Positions 1 through 8,404 of a stretch of DNA of 64,000 nucleotides are shown one piece after another. The stretch is taken from the NCBI GenBank assembly GCA_903840355.1, contig CAIMFJ010000003.1, forward strand, positions 1 to 64,000, in the 5' to 3' direction. The notes beneath the pieces are model-generated. The model worked only from the letters and a program-made list of their open reading frames with translations, searched no databases and was not told where the DNA came from. Source of the DNA: an uncultured Opitutia bacterium (GTDB lineage: Bacteria; Verrucomicrobiota; Verrucomicrobiia; Opitutales; UBA953). A program made the position numbers and the translations under genes. How positions within the stretch are numbered: position 1 is the first letter of the stretch; every line of letters begins with the position of its first letter.

Positions 1-1
1 G

Positions 2-61
2 GGCTACCTCACGCCCAACGAGGCCGCTGCGCGGCCCAGGGCCTCCGGCCCGTGTGCTTGA
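2..61 (+). mobile_element. C-terminal end of a probable IS3-type transposase (partial)
   Basis: An open frame enters from the left edge and reads GYLTPNEAAARPRASGPCA before a TGA stop at 59-61. A Y-L-T-P-N-E segment near the C-terminus is common in the DDE integrase-core transposases of IS3-like elements, where it lies just after the last catalytic glutamate. The stretch is much richer in G and C than the genes that follow, which fits foreign DNA. Only 19 codons are visible, so the family call is tentative, and neither the inverted repeat nor the target duplication could be located. The element may end somewhere in the next 250 bases. Confidence 0.4.
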
Positions 62-315
62 CACTAAAACTCTCTAAAAGCAGTGTGGCCGGTACAGCCC
101 CAGCGTATCAAAGCGCTGGCACAACAGGCGGACACCGCTCAACCCCAGCAACTTCCCCTATTCAGGTAAAACACGGAATAGGTTAACCATTTAAGGCCAA
201 ACCACCGTTTGCTCTTAGGTGATTTCTAAACTCCACAGGGGGGTGCCATCGGATTTACCAATTACTCCGTTAACTCACGCTTGCCCAGGGGCTTCTCCCT
301 AGTCGAAACTGCCGG
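62..315. other. Non-coding stretch after the transposase end
   Basis: No convincing gene was seen here. The only structure noted is a short hairpin, CCAGCG at 100-105 pairing with CGCTGG at 114-119. No T-run follows it, so it is not a clear terminator. The region probably holds the right end of the IS element and the promoter of the next gene. Confidence 0.4.
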
Positions 316-2582
316 ATGCGCAGTTTGTTGTCTGGATTGCTTTGGGGGACGATGGCTTGGGCGGCACCGCTTGATCGGCTGTCGCTGGGAGATGTTGCGG
401 CTGAGCAAGCGCATGGCTTTCAGGGTGAGTTGACGGAAGTGGCAACTCCAGGGCGTCGCTTGTTACCGCCAGCCACCTCGCATTGGTTAGGCGGAAAATT
501 TTCGGTCGAAGTCGCGGTTGATCCGACCAAGCAGAATTATGTGACCGTGCAGTTTGATGGGGCAGAGGCGTCGGAAGGCCGCATCCTGATGTTGGTTGAT
601 GGGAAGCAAGTGGGCTACCGACACTTAGGAGATATTCCTGTGCTGCGTGGCGAGGTGGAAGCACCTCCCTGTCCTGGAAAACCTTTATTCATCACCACGC
701 CCTTACCATTGGCTTCAACCCAAGGACACCGCAGTGTGCGGCTTGAATTCCGGGCCACGGGAACGATTTGGGGCTATGGTCGAAATTTTGAGGAGTATCA
801 AAAGCCCATGACGCATCCCAGCGCAGCGATGCTTGCTTTGTTGATACACCTCGAGCCAGATTTTATTCCTGAAATTTCTACGCCTGTCGTGAAACCGTCG
901 GCCGCTTCCCCGCAGGCGGATGCTCAAGTCATGGCCGACATTCGGCAACATATCATCGGTCATACTCAGCGTTTGATTGGCAAGGGCGGCGCGGATAGTC
1001 CGCATGGTCAGATTGCTTTATTATTATTAGCTCGGGCCACGAAGGTGACCTGGAGTCCTGCGTATCATAACCCCAAGGCCATGATCGCATCGTGCGAAGC
1101 CTCGATGACTACGCCACCAAGTTTGCTGCTAATCCAGATATCGAGCATGCGGATGCCGATACCTATAATCCAGGGTGGTTTGGTTTTGGCATGGCGGCCG
1201 AGGCCTTGCGTTTGGTGGCGGCAGATTTGACGCCGGCGCGGTTGGATGAGCCCTTGGCTGGGACGACACGACGCGCTGCCTGGACGAACATTTTCTTAGC
1301 GAGTCGTGAATGGCATCGCCACCACCGACGTCTGTACACCAACCAGACAATGATTAAGGACCTTAATATTTATCGCTGTAATCGGGCGTTGCGGGCGTTG
1401 GGTAGTCCCGAGGCTTGGCTTGAGTCGCAAGCTTTGCGCTACCTTCACGAAGCTGCAGGTATTCTGCCATGGTCGGGGGATGATACCGAGCAGGGGTCGG
1501 CGTGGTCGCAGGGAAAACATTATTATCAACTCACGCACCAGGGACTCACGCGTGAGTTGGGTTTTGTGGGTTATTACGGGGAAGTTTTAGATTGGGTTTC
1601 GCAGATGGTTGAGGCGACGACGGATGAAAAAGGGAAGCCCGATCCAGTGCTCGTGGCGCAAGCGGTGAAAATTGCCCGCGCCCGTTTGCCGTTTCGCTAT
1701 CCCGCCGTCGATGCCGAAGGCCATTATGCATTGCGGGCGGAAACCGTGGTCGGGTGGCGCGATGATAATCACTTGCCCGGAGATATTACTTACGTGCAAC
1801 GCAACACGTGGGATGGAGCCCCGTTTCAGTTAGCGGTCCTGACGCGTGATTCCGAGCTGTTAGCTCTGGCCCGACGTCAGTTACAAGATGGACAACTTTA
1901 TCCCGTCCTTCGTCAGAAACTCAAGGAAGGCGGTTTACGTGCGGAGCATGGCCTTTTGACGATTCCCGATGACGTCGCCTTGGTCGAGTCACTTGCAGTT
2001 AGTGCAGGACGGTTTCCGATGGAAGGGCCTGAGACGTTGGTTTTTGCGGATCCTGAGGATGGGGTGGTGGCGATACGCGATGGAGAGATTATCCTTTACG
2101 CCTCGCTCTATTGGCGTGCTCGTCCTGCAGTTAATCGTTTAGCACGAGTACACCTTGTCTGCTCGCGTTCGGAGCAAGTCGCCACAGTGTACGAAACCGT
2201 GCAATTTGAACCCTCTGGAATGACCTACCAACGCAAGGATTGGACGAATTGGGGTTTTGCTAATGGAGGTTTTCGTTATCCTGACGGCGTGCATTCAGCC
2301 CATGCAGGCGAAGTCCTGCCAATTGCGAAAATTCCTGAAGGCATTACCTTCAAGGCTGGAGATGAAAACCCCGCCGCAGGAAAGTGCGACCTCTACGCAT
2401 TGTCATTTGGAGGTTATTTTATCGCGATGAATACCACGGCTAATCGCGAACTCGAAGTAGCAGTCCCAGAGGGTTTTGACTTTAGTTACGACTTAGCTGG
2501 CGGAGTGGCCCCGAAGTTGGAAGCGTCACGTCGAGTAAAACTCGCGCCGGGTCAAACGTTGGTCCTACGTCGCAATCGATAG
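316..2582 (+). pseudogene. Secreted protein, probably carbohydrate-active, split by a frameshift
   Basis: Two overlapping frames, 316-1230 and 1092-2582, together make one protein of about 755 residues. The first starts with a signal peptide (MRSLLSGLLWGTMAWA). The break maps to the run of four C at 1071-1074. Adding one C gives a continuous reading that passes from HNP into QGHDRIVRSLDDY and removes the TAA at 1068-1070 from the second frame. The N-terminal part looks like a beta-sandwich that binds or packs on sugars. The middle is helical and rich in aromatic and acidic residues, as in alpha/alpha-toroid lyases and hydrolases. The C-terminus is beta-rich. I do not recognise the family, so a polysaccharide lyase or hydrolase role is only a guess. 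Sequencing error, recent mutation or phase variation could each explain the lesion. It lies next to a transposase remnant. Confidence 0.7.
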
Positions 2583-2628
2583 GATTGAGTACAGATTTCG
2601 TAAAATTAAACGGACCTTGCTTATTCGT

Positions 2629-2841
2629 TTAGTTGCGAGCCGCCACCGTGCCATCCAGCCATTGCAGACTCCAGTCACGCATCGCACCGAGGAGCGGTTT
2701 CAGGGCCGTCCCTTTGGCCGTTAGGTGATAGGAAAGCCGCCGCCCATCGGCTTCCACCGGAGCTTGTTTAATGATGCCAGCCTCTGATAGCACCGCAGGC
2801 TTTAGTAGAACCGCAAGTCGACGTCGTAAAACCCGTGACGG
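2629..2841 (-). pseudogene. Remnant of an HxlR-family transcriptional regulator (C-terminal part)
   Basis: On the minus strand an open frame of about 70 codons reads from SRVLRRRL through VLSEAGIIKQAP, then ADGRRLSYHLTAKG, and ends WSLQWLDGTVAARN before a TAA. The beta-wing segment (D-G-R-R-L-S-Y-x-L-T) and the closing W-x-x-x-W are typical of the HxlR winged-helix domain, which usually is 100-130 residues long. The N-terminal third, with the family's conserved cysteine and the first helices, is missing. The frame is closed upstream by the same TAG that ends the membrane-protein gene at 2842, and there is no good start codon. It is probably a decayed regulator truncated by a rearrangement. 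Confidence 0.7.
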
Positions 2842-3279
2842 CTAAGTCTCTGACGAAGGTTTCGTTTTGATGAAACCTGTAACCAGCATCAGGAGCAGGC
2901 CGCCAACTAGGCAGTAGCCGCCCCATTGCAAGTGGACGACGGCTTTGGCGACGTCGGTGAAGAGCGCTTTAAGGACCTCTAGGAGTAACTTTGTGACCTC
3001 ACTGACTCCGGGGATGTACTTCTCCTCGCCGCCAAGACCGAGTGAGGCCAGGGTCAGGATTGCGGCCAAGGCCGTCCAGCGTAGCAGGCTTGTGCGACCT
3101 TGAATTGAGAGCACGAGGGCTCCCGCTGCGATGAGTAGCAGAAGTCCGACCCGTACCGGCGACACATTGCTTAAGTGGGCAGTCATTAAAAGCGCTTTAA
3201 CCAAGGGACCCGTTGCCCCGAGGGCCAAGAGAAGTGCTGAAAATCCACCCAGAGACCTCACCCATAAAGAAGATTTCAT
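2842..3279 (-). CDS. Small integral membrane protein of unknown function
   Basis: This 145-residue protein is highly hydrophobic. Segments around residues 10-30, 45-60, 66-83 and 115-137 look like four membrane helices, joined by short loops. One loop (about residues 85-110) is amphipathic and more charged. The C-terminus is short and polar (FIKTKPSSET). No catalytic motif or recognisable family was found. The stop codon directly abuts the HxlR remnant, so the gene end may have been created by the same rearrangement. It stands alone, with a repeat array behind its start. Confidence 0.6.
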   Translation of the reverse strand: MKSSLWVRSLGGFSALLLALGATGPLVKALLMTAHLSNVSPVRVGLLLLIAAGALVLSIQGRTSLLRWTALAAILTLASLGLGGEEKYIPGVSEVTKLLLEVLKALFTDVAKAVVHLQWGGYCLVGGLLLMLVTGFIKTKPSSET

Positions 3280-3353
3280 CTCAAGATTCTTTCACCACCT
3301 AGCCTCCCTTCCAACTAAAATTCCCCCTCATGCCCTAGAATCGTTTGGCTAGG

Positions 3354-3588
3354 GGTAGGGAGGGGATTACGATCCCCTCCGTTGGCAAAGACCGACTTTT
3401 AAGGATGTATAATGCGGAAAGGGGTATTAACGCGTCATGGAGGACGGTGACGCAGCACCGTCCCTACCTGATGCAGGGGATTACCATCCCCTCCGTTGGC
3501 AAAGTGCGACGTTGAGGGACGTTAGATACGGAAAGGTGTCAGTCAACGTGCGGGTGTAAAAGGACGGTGACGCAGCACCGTTCCTACC
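3354..3588. repeat. Hairpin repeat array 1 (four hairpins)
   Basis: This stretch holds four members of the window-wide hairpin family. A loop-ATTACCAT type hairpin with GGGG/CCCC stem lies at 3354-3381, with its loop changed to ATTACGAT. A loop-CTGCGT hairpin with a CGGT/ACCG stem lies inverted at 3442-3468. A truncated loop-ATTACCAT copy lies at 3475-3495 and has lost the GGTAGGGA arm. A second inverted loop-CTGCGT copy lies at 3562-3588. The last one sits just downstream of the recD stop, with GGTAGGA first on the recD strand and a T-run after it, so it could end the recCBD transcript. Confidence 0.85.
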
Positions 3589-3595
3589 TGAGCGA

Positions 3596-5254
3596 TTACT
3601 GAGCGGCACTTGGCTGGGGTTGCATTTCGTCTAATCGTTCTTGTAAGCCAGATGCACGAGTAAAGGTATCGGTGATCGCATTTTCAAAAACAGATTTTTT
3701 GGCAAAAACATCGATTTTACTGATGGCGCGCGTGATGCCAGTGAAGACTAAGTTGCGATTAATAAAGCTCCCATCTGGAGAGGTTTCTTCAATATCATCG
3801 TTAGAACTAATAACGACGATGACGTGTTGGTACTCCGAGCCCTGAGATTTGTGAATAGTCGTAGCAAACGCCGGTTCGTGGGGGGGTAACTGACTAAAGT
3901 TAATAACCATGTACTTGCTGGAATCGTGCGTGTCGGATTCTTTGGTGCGCGGGAAGCAGACGAGTTGGTTTTTTAGCACAATGCCAACATCACCATTAGA
4001 AAGCCCGGTTACGTCATGATCGTTCTGAGTAATCATTACGAGGGAACCTGGACTGTCATCCCTGGTGAGGCCAAGGTGTTTACGAATTTCGCGGTTTAAC
4101 GCACGGACCCCAACCTTGCCGCCCTTATGGGAGCAAAGAATGCGGAGTTTATCAATTTGCTCTAGGGCTTTGATTTCATCCCCCTCTAGAGCCGTTGTGA
4201 TGCCTTCCGAAAAAATCGGAATAGCCAGTTCGATGATGGCCTTAGCGTCAGGCGCTTTGAGTTGGTTGCTTAAGTCTTTAGCTCCAGCGTCTTGGTGTAC
4301 GTATTTAGCCCAGGCTAAAGGTTCCTCCCCGAGTCGGTGGTTATCTGTAAGACGGCTTTTATTGGGAATGATACAAGCGGCATTGCAGAGGTCAAAGTAA
4401 ACGGAGCCGGTATCAATGGAGGGTAGTTGCTCGTGATCTCCCATGAGCACAAGACGAGCGTCTGGGCATTGTTCGCGAATGATTCCGAGTAATTTATTAA
4501 AATTACCTAAATCGACCATAGAGCACTCATCGACTACAATCATTTTGGCGTTCTGGAGCATGTCGGGATTAGCGACATACTTTTGCACCGTGTGTGCAGG
4601 TGGCAGGTCGGTATTAGGCAGAGTCTTGATGTAGGCACTATTGCTGACGCTTAAATTAAGCTTAGATTTGGCCCGGCCCGTGGGGGCACAAAGGCGAAGT
4701 TGACTGAGGTCTAGTTGTGCAAGTTCAGCTGCAAGCCGGATCATGAGGGATGCGGTGGTAGTCTTGCCAGTACCAGGTCCACCTGTGAGGATGAGCACGC
4801 CGTGTTGACCAAAATTCGTAACGGCTTTGGTTTGACTGGGGCTGGGAGGTAAGCTGACCCCACACTTTTGAACAACGAGGTTAAGCGTTGCTTCGTTAAT
4901 ATTAATTTTATCTCCGAAAACTTTGGGCCGTTGCGTAAGCGCAATAATATGTTCTGCCAATTGGTGTTCGAGTGCGTTGACTTTGTGCAGGTAGACGCGG
5001 TCCCGGTAAATCACAAGAGGGGTAGTCTCTGATGGTTGGTGGCTACTCTGTGTTTTGGTGATGAATAATCCATCAGGAAGAGCGGTGATTTCATTAGGCT
5101 GAATGGGTTCACAGGTGGCCCCTTTGAGGAAGGCTTTATAGGCTTTAGTTGCGAGGGCTAAGCCAGCCTGGTGATTTTCATGTCCGAGAGCTCGCAAGAG
5201 GTGTTTAGCGAGCAGGGCAGGATTCTCTTCAGTATTTAACAAAGAATTTTTCAT
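3596..5254 (-). CDS. recD: Exodeoxyribonuclease V alpha subunit RecD
   Basis: RecD is the 5'-3' superfamily 1B helicase of the RecBCD enzyme, which unwinds and degrades double-strand DNA ends and loads RecA. The Walker A motif GGPGTGKTTT lies near residues 158-167, the Walker B segment VVDECSMVD near residue 240, and the UvrD-like C-terminal motif ATTIHKSQGSEYQHV near residue 480. An N-terminal domain of about 140 residues precedes the helicase core, as in the classical RecD. At 552 residues it is slightly shorter than the Escherichia coli protein (608). It is the last gene of a recC-recB-recD operon, starting 6 bases after the recB stop, with no clear ribosome-binding site, so translation is probably coupled. 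Confidence 0.95.
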   Translation of the reverse strand: MKNSLLNTEENPALLAKHLLRALGHENHQAGLALATKAYKAFLKGATCEPIQPNEITALPDGLFITKTQSSHQPSETTPLVIYRDRVYLHKVNALEHQLAEHIIALTQRPKVFGDKININEATLNLVVQKCGVSLPPSPSQTKAVTNFGQHGVLILTGGPGTGKTTTASLMIRLAAELAQLDLSQLRLCAPTGRAKSKLNLSVSNSAYIKTLPNTDLPPAHTVQKYVANPDMLQNAKMIVVDECSMVDLGNFNKLLGIIREQCPDARLVLMGDHEQLPSIDTGSVYFDLCNAACIIPNKSRLTDNHRLGEEPLAWAKYVHQDAGAKDLSNQLKAPDAKAIIELAIPIFSEGITTALEGDEIKALEQIDKLRILCSHKGGKVGVRALNREIRKHLGLTRDDSPGSLVMITQNDHDVTGLSNGDVGIVLKNQLVCFPRTKESDTHDSSKYMVINFSQLPPHEPAFATTIHKSQGSEYQHVIVVISSNDDIEETSPDGSFINRNLVFTGITRAISKIDVFAKKSVFENAITDTFTRASGLQERLDEMQPQPSAAQ

Positions 5255-5260
5255 GGTGTT

Positions 5261-8200
5261 TTAGGCGCGAACGTTTTGATGACCCAGAGTTTCGAGGATT
5301 GCTTTAATGTGTTCCCAAGACGGCCGGTAGTGAAAATCCCCCGTACCAGCTACTTCCCCGAAGGAGCGCAGGAAAAGGTAGTGGCAGCCACCAAAGTCAC
5401 GTTCATAGTTCCATTGGTCTCCTTTGCAGGCTTTCATGTAGAGGTGTAAGGCGGCGGAGTAGAGGGCGTATTGCAGGTGATATTTGTGGTCAGCGATTGC
5501 ATGAGCCATCCCGGCACGGGTGTAACTATCAGATCCCTTGCCGATCATATTGCTCTTCCAGTCGATAATATAAGTCTTCGCCGTAGCACCTCCTTGGGGG
5601 TCGCTAAAGACTAAGTCAATCGAACCAATGAGTAAGCCATCGATATCTTCTTGGCTAAATTCCACGTCAGCGAGAACTTTCAGTTCTGGCTGACTTACAT
5701 ATTCATTTTGGAAAATTTCCTTAAGCTGAGTTCCCCATCTTGATGTATGGGTAGTGTTGCAGAGTAGGCTGAACCGGACTTCAGACATACGGTTCTGTTG
5801 GGTTAGTTGACAGAGTTTAATGCCTGAACCACTCAGAGGTGAATTCATCCATTTCGGAATGGCATTCGTGACTAATTCACATCCCTTTTGGAACTTAGCA
5901 GGATCGCGAACATAGATACCGTTTTGCTCTAGGTGTTTTTGGGTTAATTTGAGTAGGTAGGATGAATCACTGCTTTTAGTGAAATCTAGTTCCTCTAAAA
6001 GTTTATGCAGCGCATCCCCGGCGTTGGTGCCGCCCTTGAATTCCATGAAGGGTAGTGATGCACCACCTGAAGGAGGCGAGATTTTGGGGCCGTGTTCCTC
6101 TTCTTCGGTTAGTTTGCTGTAACTGGTGTTAAGTTTGATGTAGTGTGGCTTTAGATTTTGGGAATCTTCGGGGAACTTTTCGCTTAAAGTAATGGGCTTG
6201 GGGGTAACGATGGATTGCTTAACGAGCTCTGTATTAACCGGTTCGACTTCCGAGATGTTTAATCTGAAGTCAGTTTGGTTAGCATTAGCCAGTCGGGTAT
6301 TAAGATTATTTATGAATTCTTCAGGTGTACCACCAAAGCCGGCTTTCATCAGGGCTGGTCCTAGCCCCGTTGAATGTTCGTCAAAATCTGCTACCGTCCA
6401 AAGGAGGACGACCTTACGACAGGCTCGAGTTAGAGCGACGTAGAGTAGCCGGGCTTCTTCTTTGCCACTTTGATCAACGTAGGCTTCAAAGTCTTCATCG
6501 GTAGCGTCATCGAAGACGAGTTTGCTTCCCTGATTACTGCGAAGCAGGCCGTCGACCTTCTCCTTTTTATTTTTCCTAGACTTGCCCATGTTAGGGATAA
6601 TCACCCCGTGGTATTGCAATCCTTTGGCCGCATGGAGTGTTTGCACTACAACTTGAGGGTAGGCGGATTCTGGACGGATTTGCTCCTCTTCCATTGCATC
6701 TTCCGAGTCAGCATCGTCGTTAATGGCAAGAGCTAGCATTTTGACTAGGCCAATGGGTGAGAGCTGGGCAATTTTTTCGCGCGTGGCAAGGAGTTCACCT
6801 AGATGATCAAGGTCGGTAAGATGTCGGGTGCGTAAGGGGTTTTTAGCAAACGATTCTTTGATGCTACATAAACCCTTCGGGGCAACTTGGGTAATCTTGG
6901 GCCACGCCGCCCCTAAGCCTTTTTCTGTCCAGGTTTCGCGACAGTCTCGCAACCATGCAATCAGTGCTTCCTCATTCTGATCAATAAATTCATCTAGGTC
7001 GCACCGAATGTCAAAAAGAGATGGGCTTGAAAATAAAAGGGTTCGGCGGTCTTCAGTTTTTTCAGGTTTAAGGATGCAATTGAGTAATTGGTAGACAATC
7101 GATGCCAGCGGTTGTGAGAAGACCGATTTAGTGCTCGAAAGTGATGCTGGAGTGCCTTGTAGGATGAGTTCGCGGTGAATTTTTACGGCACTTTTGCCGT
7201 CGCGTGTGAGGACGGCGATGTTGGCATTCGGATCAGGTTCTTTACGCCCACTATTGAATTCGATGAGGAGCTTTTGTACTTCCCTTGCGACATCGGCTTC
7301 TGAACTCCCGGTGACCACTTTAAGGGGTGCAGGTAGATTCCGGCTTTGCGCTATTTGTAAGGCAGTCTTCCCGGTTTTTTTATCCAGATATTGCGGAATT
7401 TTAATTTCAGGAAAATCTGTACCGTCACGGAAGAAGCTATCTTGCTGATGGTTTTTGAAGATAGCGTTAAAAATATGAATTAAGGTCTCTGAAGAGCGGT
7501 TGTTTGCTGTTAGCGTTAAAATTTCGGCTCCTTTTTGGGCTCGAATATAATTATCTACGTCCGCCCCCCGGAAACTATAAATGGATTGATTGCGATCTCC
7601 CACCGCGATGAGCATTTTGGCAGGACTAACTTTGGCTCCAAAAAGTGACTGGAAGATTTCCCATTGGTAGCGGTCGGTGTCCTGACATTCGTCTACCATG
7701 CAGACATCAAACTCTTCGCGGATAATTCTTTTGAGCTCCGTTGCTTTGCTGCCGTGAGCTTCCTCCTTTAGAGCCTCAACCAGTTGACGAATGATGCTAT
7801 CATTGGTGGCTTGTTGCCGATTTGCTTCCTCAACACGCTTCTGAATGTAGGCTTCAAATCCAGGGGCTTCAAAGGCTTTAGGCAGGGAGCACTCATCGTC
7901 TTTAATTTTCCATTTAACAATGGTGATAAGTTTGGTAATTCGGTCTACATACTCTGGATGAACTCGGACCCAATCCTGGGCGATATCCATGGCTAGGTCG
8001 CGACCGTTGGTAACTGTTTCACTGACAGGAGGGAAGCCCGCTTCAGGTCCAAACTCGCGCAGGGCTCGATGGCAAAAGGCATGAATGGTACTTACCCGCA
8101 TGCTTCCTAGGCTGTTTAGAGCGGTAGTAAGGAGGCTGTCTTCAGGGTTCTGACGGACAAGTTCTTCTAGTTTTTCGCGAATACGCTGACGCATCTCACG

Positions 8201-8380
8201 GGCGGCTGCTTTGGTGAAGGTTACCATTAAAATTTTACGGATGGGTGTGCCTTCCTTTACTAATTTAATTACAATCTCAATTAGGGTGTAGGTCTTGCCG
8301 GAGCCAGCGCCAGCTTCCAAGGCCACGAAACGCTTGGGTGAAACGACAAACTTATTAAGGTCAAATTCGGGATAACTCAT
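5261..8380 (-). CDS. recB: Exodeoxyribonuclease V beta subunit RecB (helicase-nuclease)
   Basis: RecB is the 3'-5' helicase and the only nuclease of RecBCD. Walker A (EAGAGSGKTYT) is at residues 22-32, followed by UvrD-type motifs VMVTFTKAAAREMRQRI, a DExQDT Walker B box (VDECQDTD), and GDRNQSIYSFRGAD. The motif LHAAKGLQYHGVI appears near residue 580. The C-terminal nuclease carries an IGSIDLVF aspartate and the IIDWKSN triad around residues 920-950, so the nuclease should be active. The protein has 1039 residues, shorter than the 1180 of E. coli RecB. It starts 24 bases after the recC stop and is followed after 6 bases by recD. Confidence 0.95.
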   Translation of the reverse strand: MSYPEFDLNKFVVSPKRFVALEAGAGSGKTYTLIEIVIKLVKEGTPIRKILMVTFTKAAAREMRQRIREKLEELVRQNPEDSLLTTALNSLGSMRVSTIHAFCHRALREFGPEAGFPPVSETVTNGRDLAMDIAQDWVRVHPEYVDRITKLITIVKWKIKDDECSLPKAFEAPGFEAYIQKRVEEANRQQATNDSIIRQLVEALKEEAHGSKATELKRIIREEFDVCMVDECQDTDRYQWEIFQSLFGAKVSPAKMLIAVGDRNQSIYSFRGADVDNYIRAQKGAEILTLTANNRSSETLIHIFNAIFKNHQQDSFFRDGTDFPEIKIPQYLDKKTGKTALQIAQSRNLPAPLKVVTGSSEADVAREVQKLLIEFNSGRKEPDPNANIAVLTRDGKSAVKIHRELILQGTPASLSSTKSVFSQPLASIVYQLLNCILKPEKTEDRRTLLFSSPSLFDIRCDLDEFIDQNEEALIAWLRDCRETWTEKGLGAAWPKITQVAPKGLCSIKESFAKNPLRTRHLTDLDHLGELLATREKIAQLSPIGLVKMLALAINDDADSEDAMEEEQIRPESAYPQVVVQTLHAAKGLQYHGVIIPNMGKSRKNKKEKVDGLLRSNQGSKLVFDDATDEDFEAYVDQSGKEEARLLYVALTRACRKVVLLWTVADFDEHSTGLGPALMKAGFGGTPEEFINNLNTRLANANQTDFRLNISEVEPVNTELVKQSIVTPKPITLSEKFPEDSQNLKPHYIKLNTSYSKLTEEEEHGPKISPPSGGASLPFMEFKGGTNAGDALHKLLEELDFTKSSDSSYLLKLTQKHLEQNGIYVRDPAKFQKGCELVTNAIPKWMNSPLSGSGIKLCQLTQQNRMSEVRFSLLCNTTHTSRWGTQLKEIFQNEYVSQPELKVLADVEFSQEDIDGLLIGSIDLVFSDPQGGATAKTYIIDWKSNMIGKGSDSYTRAGMAHAIADHKYHLQYALYSAALHLYMKACKGDQWNYERDFGGCHYLFLRSFGEVAGTGDFHYRPSWEHIKAILETLGHQNVRA

Positions 8381-8404
8381 CGTATTGCTTCTATTAAAGG
8401 TGAT

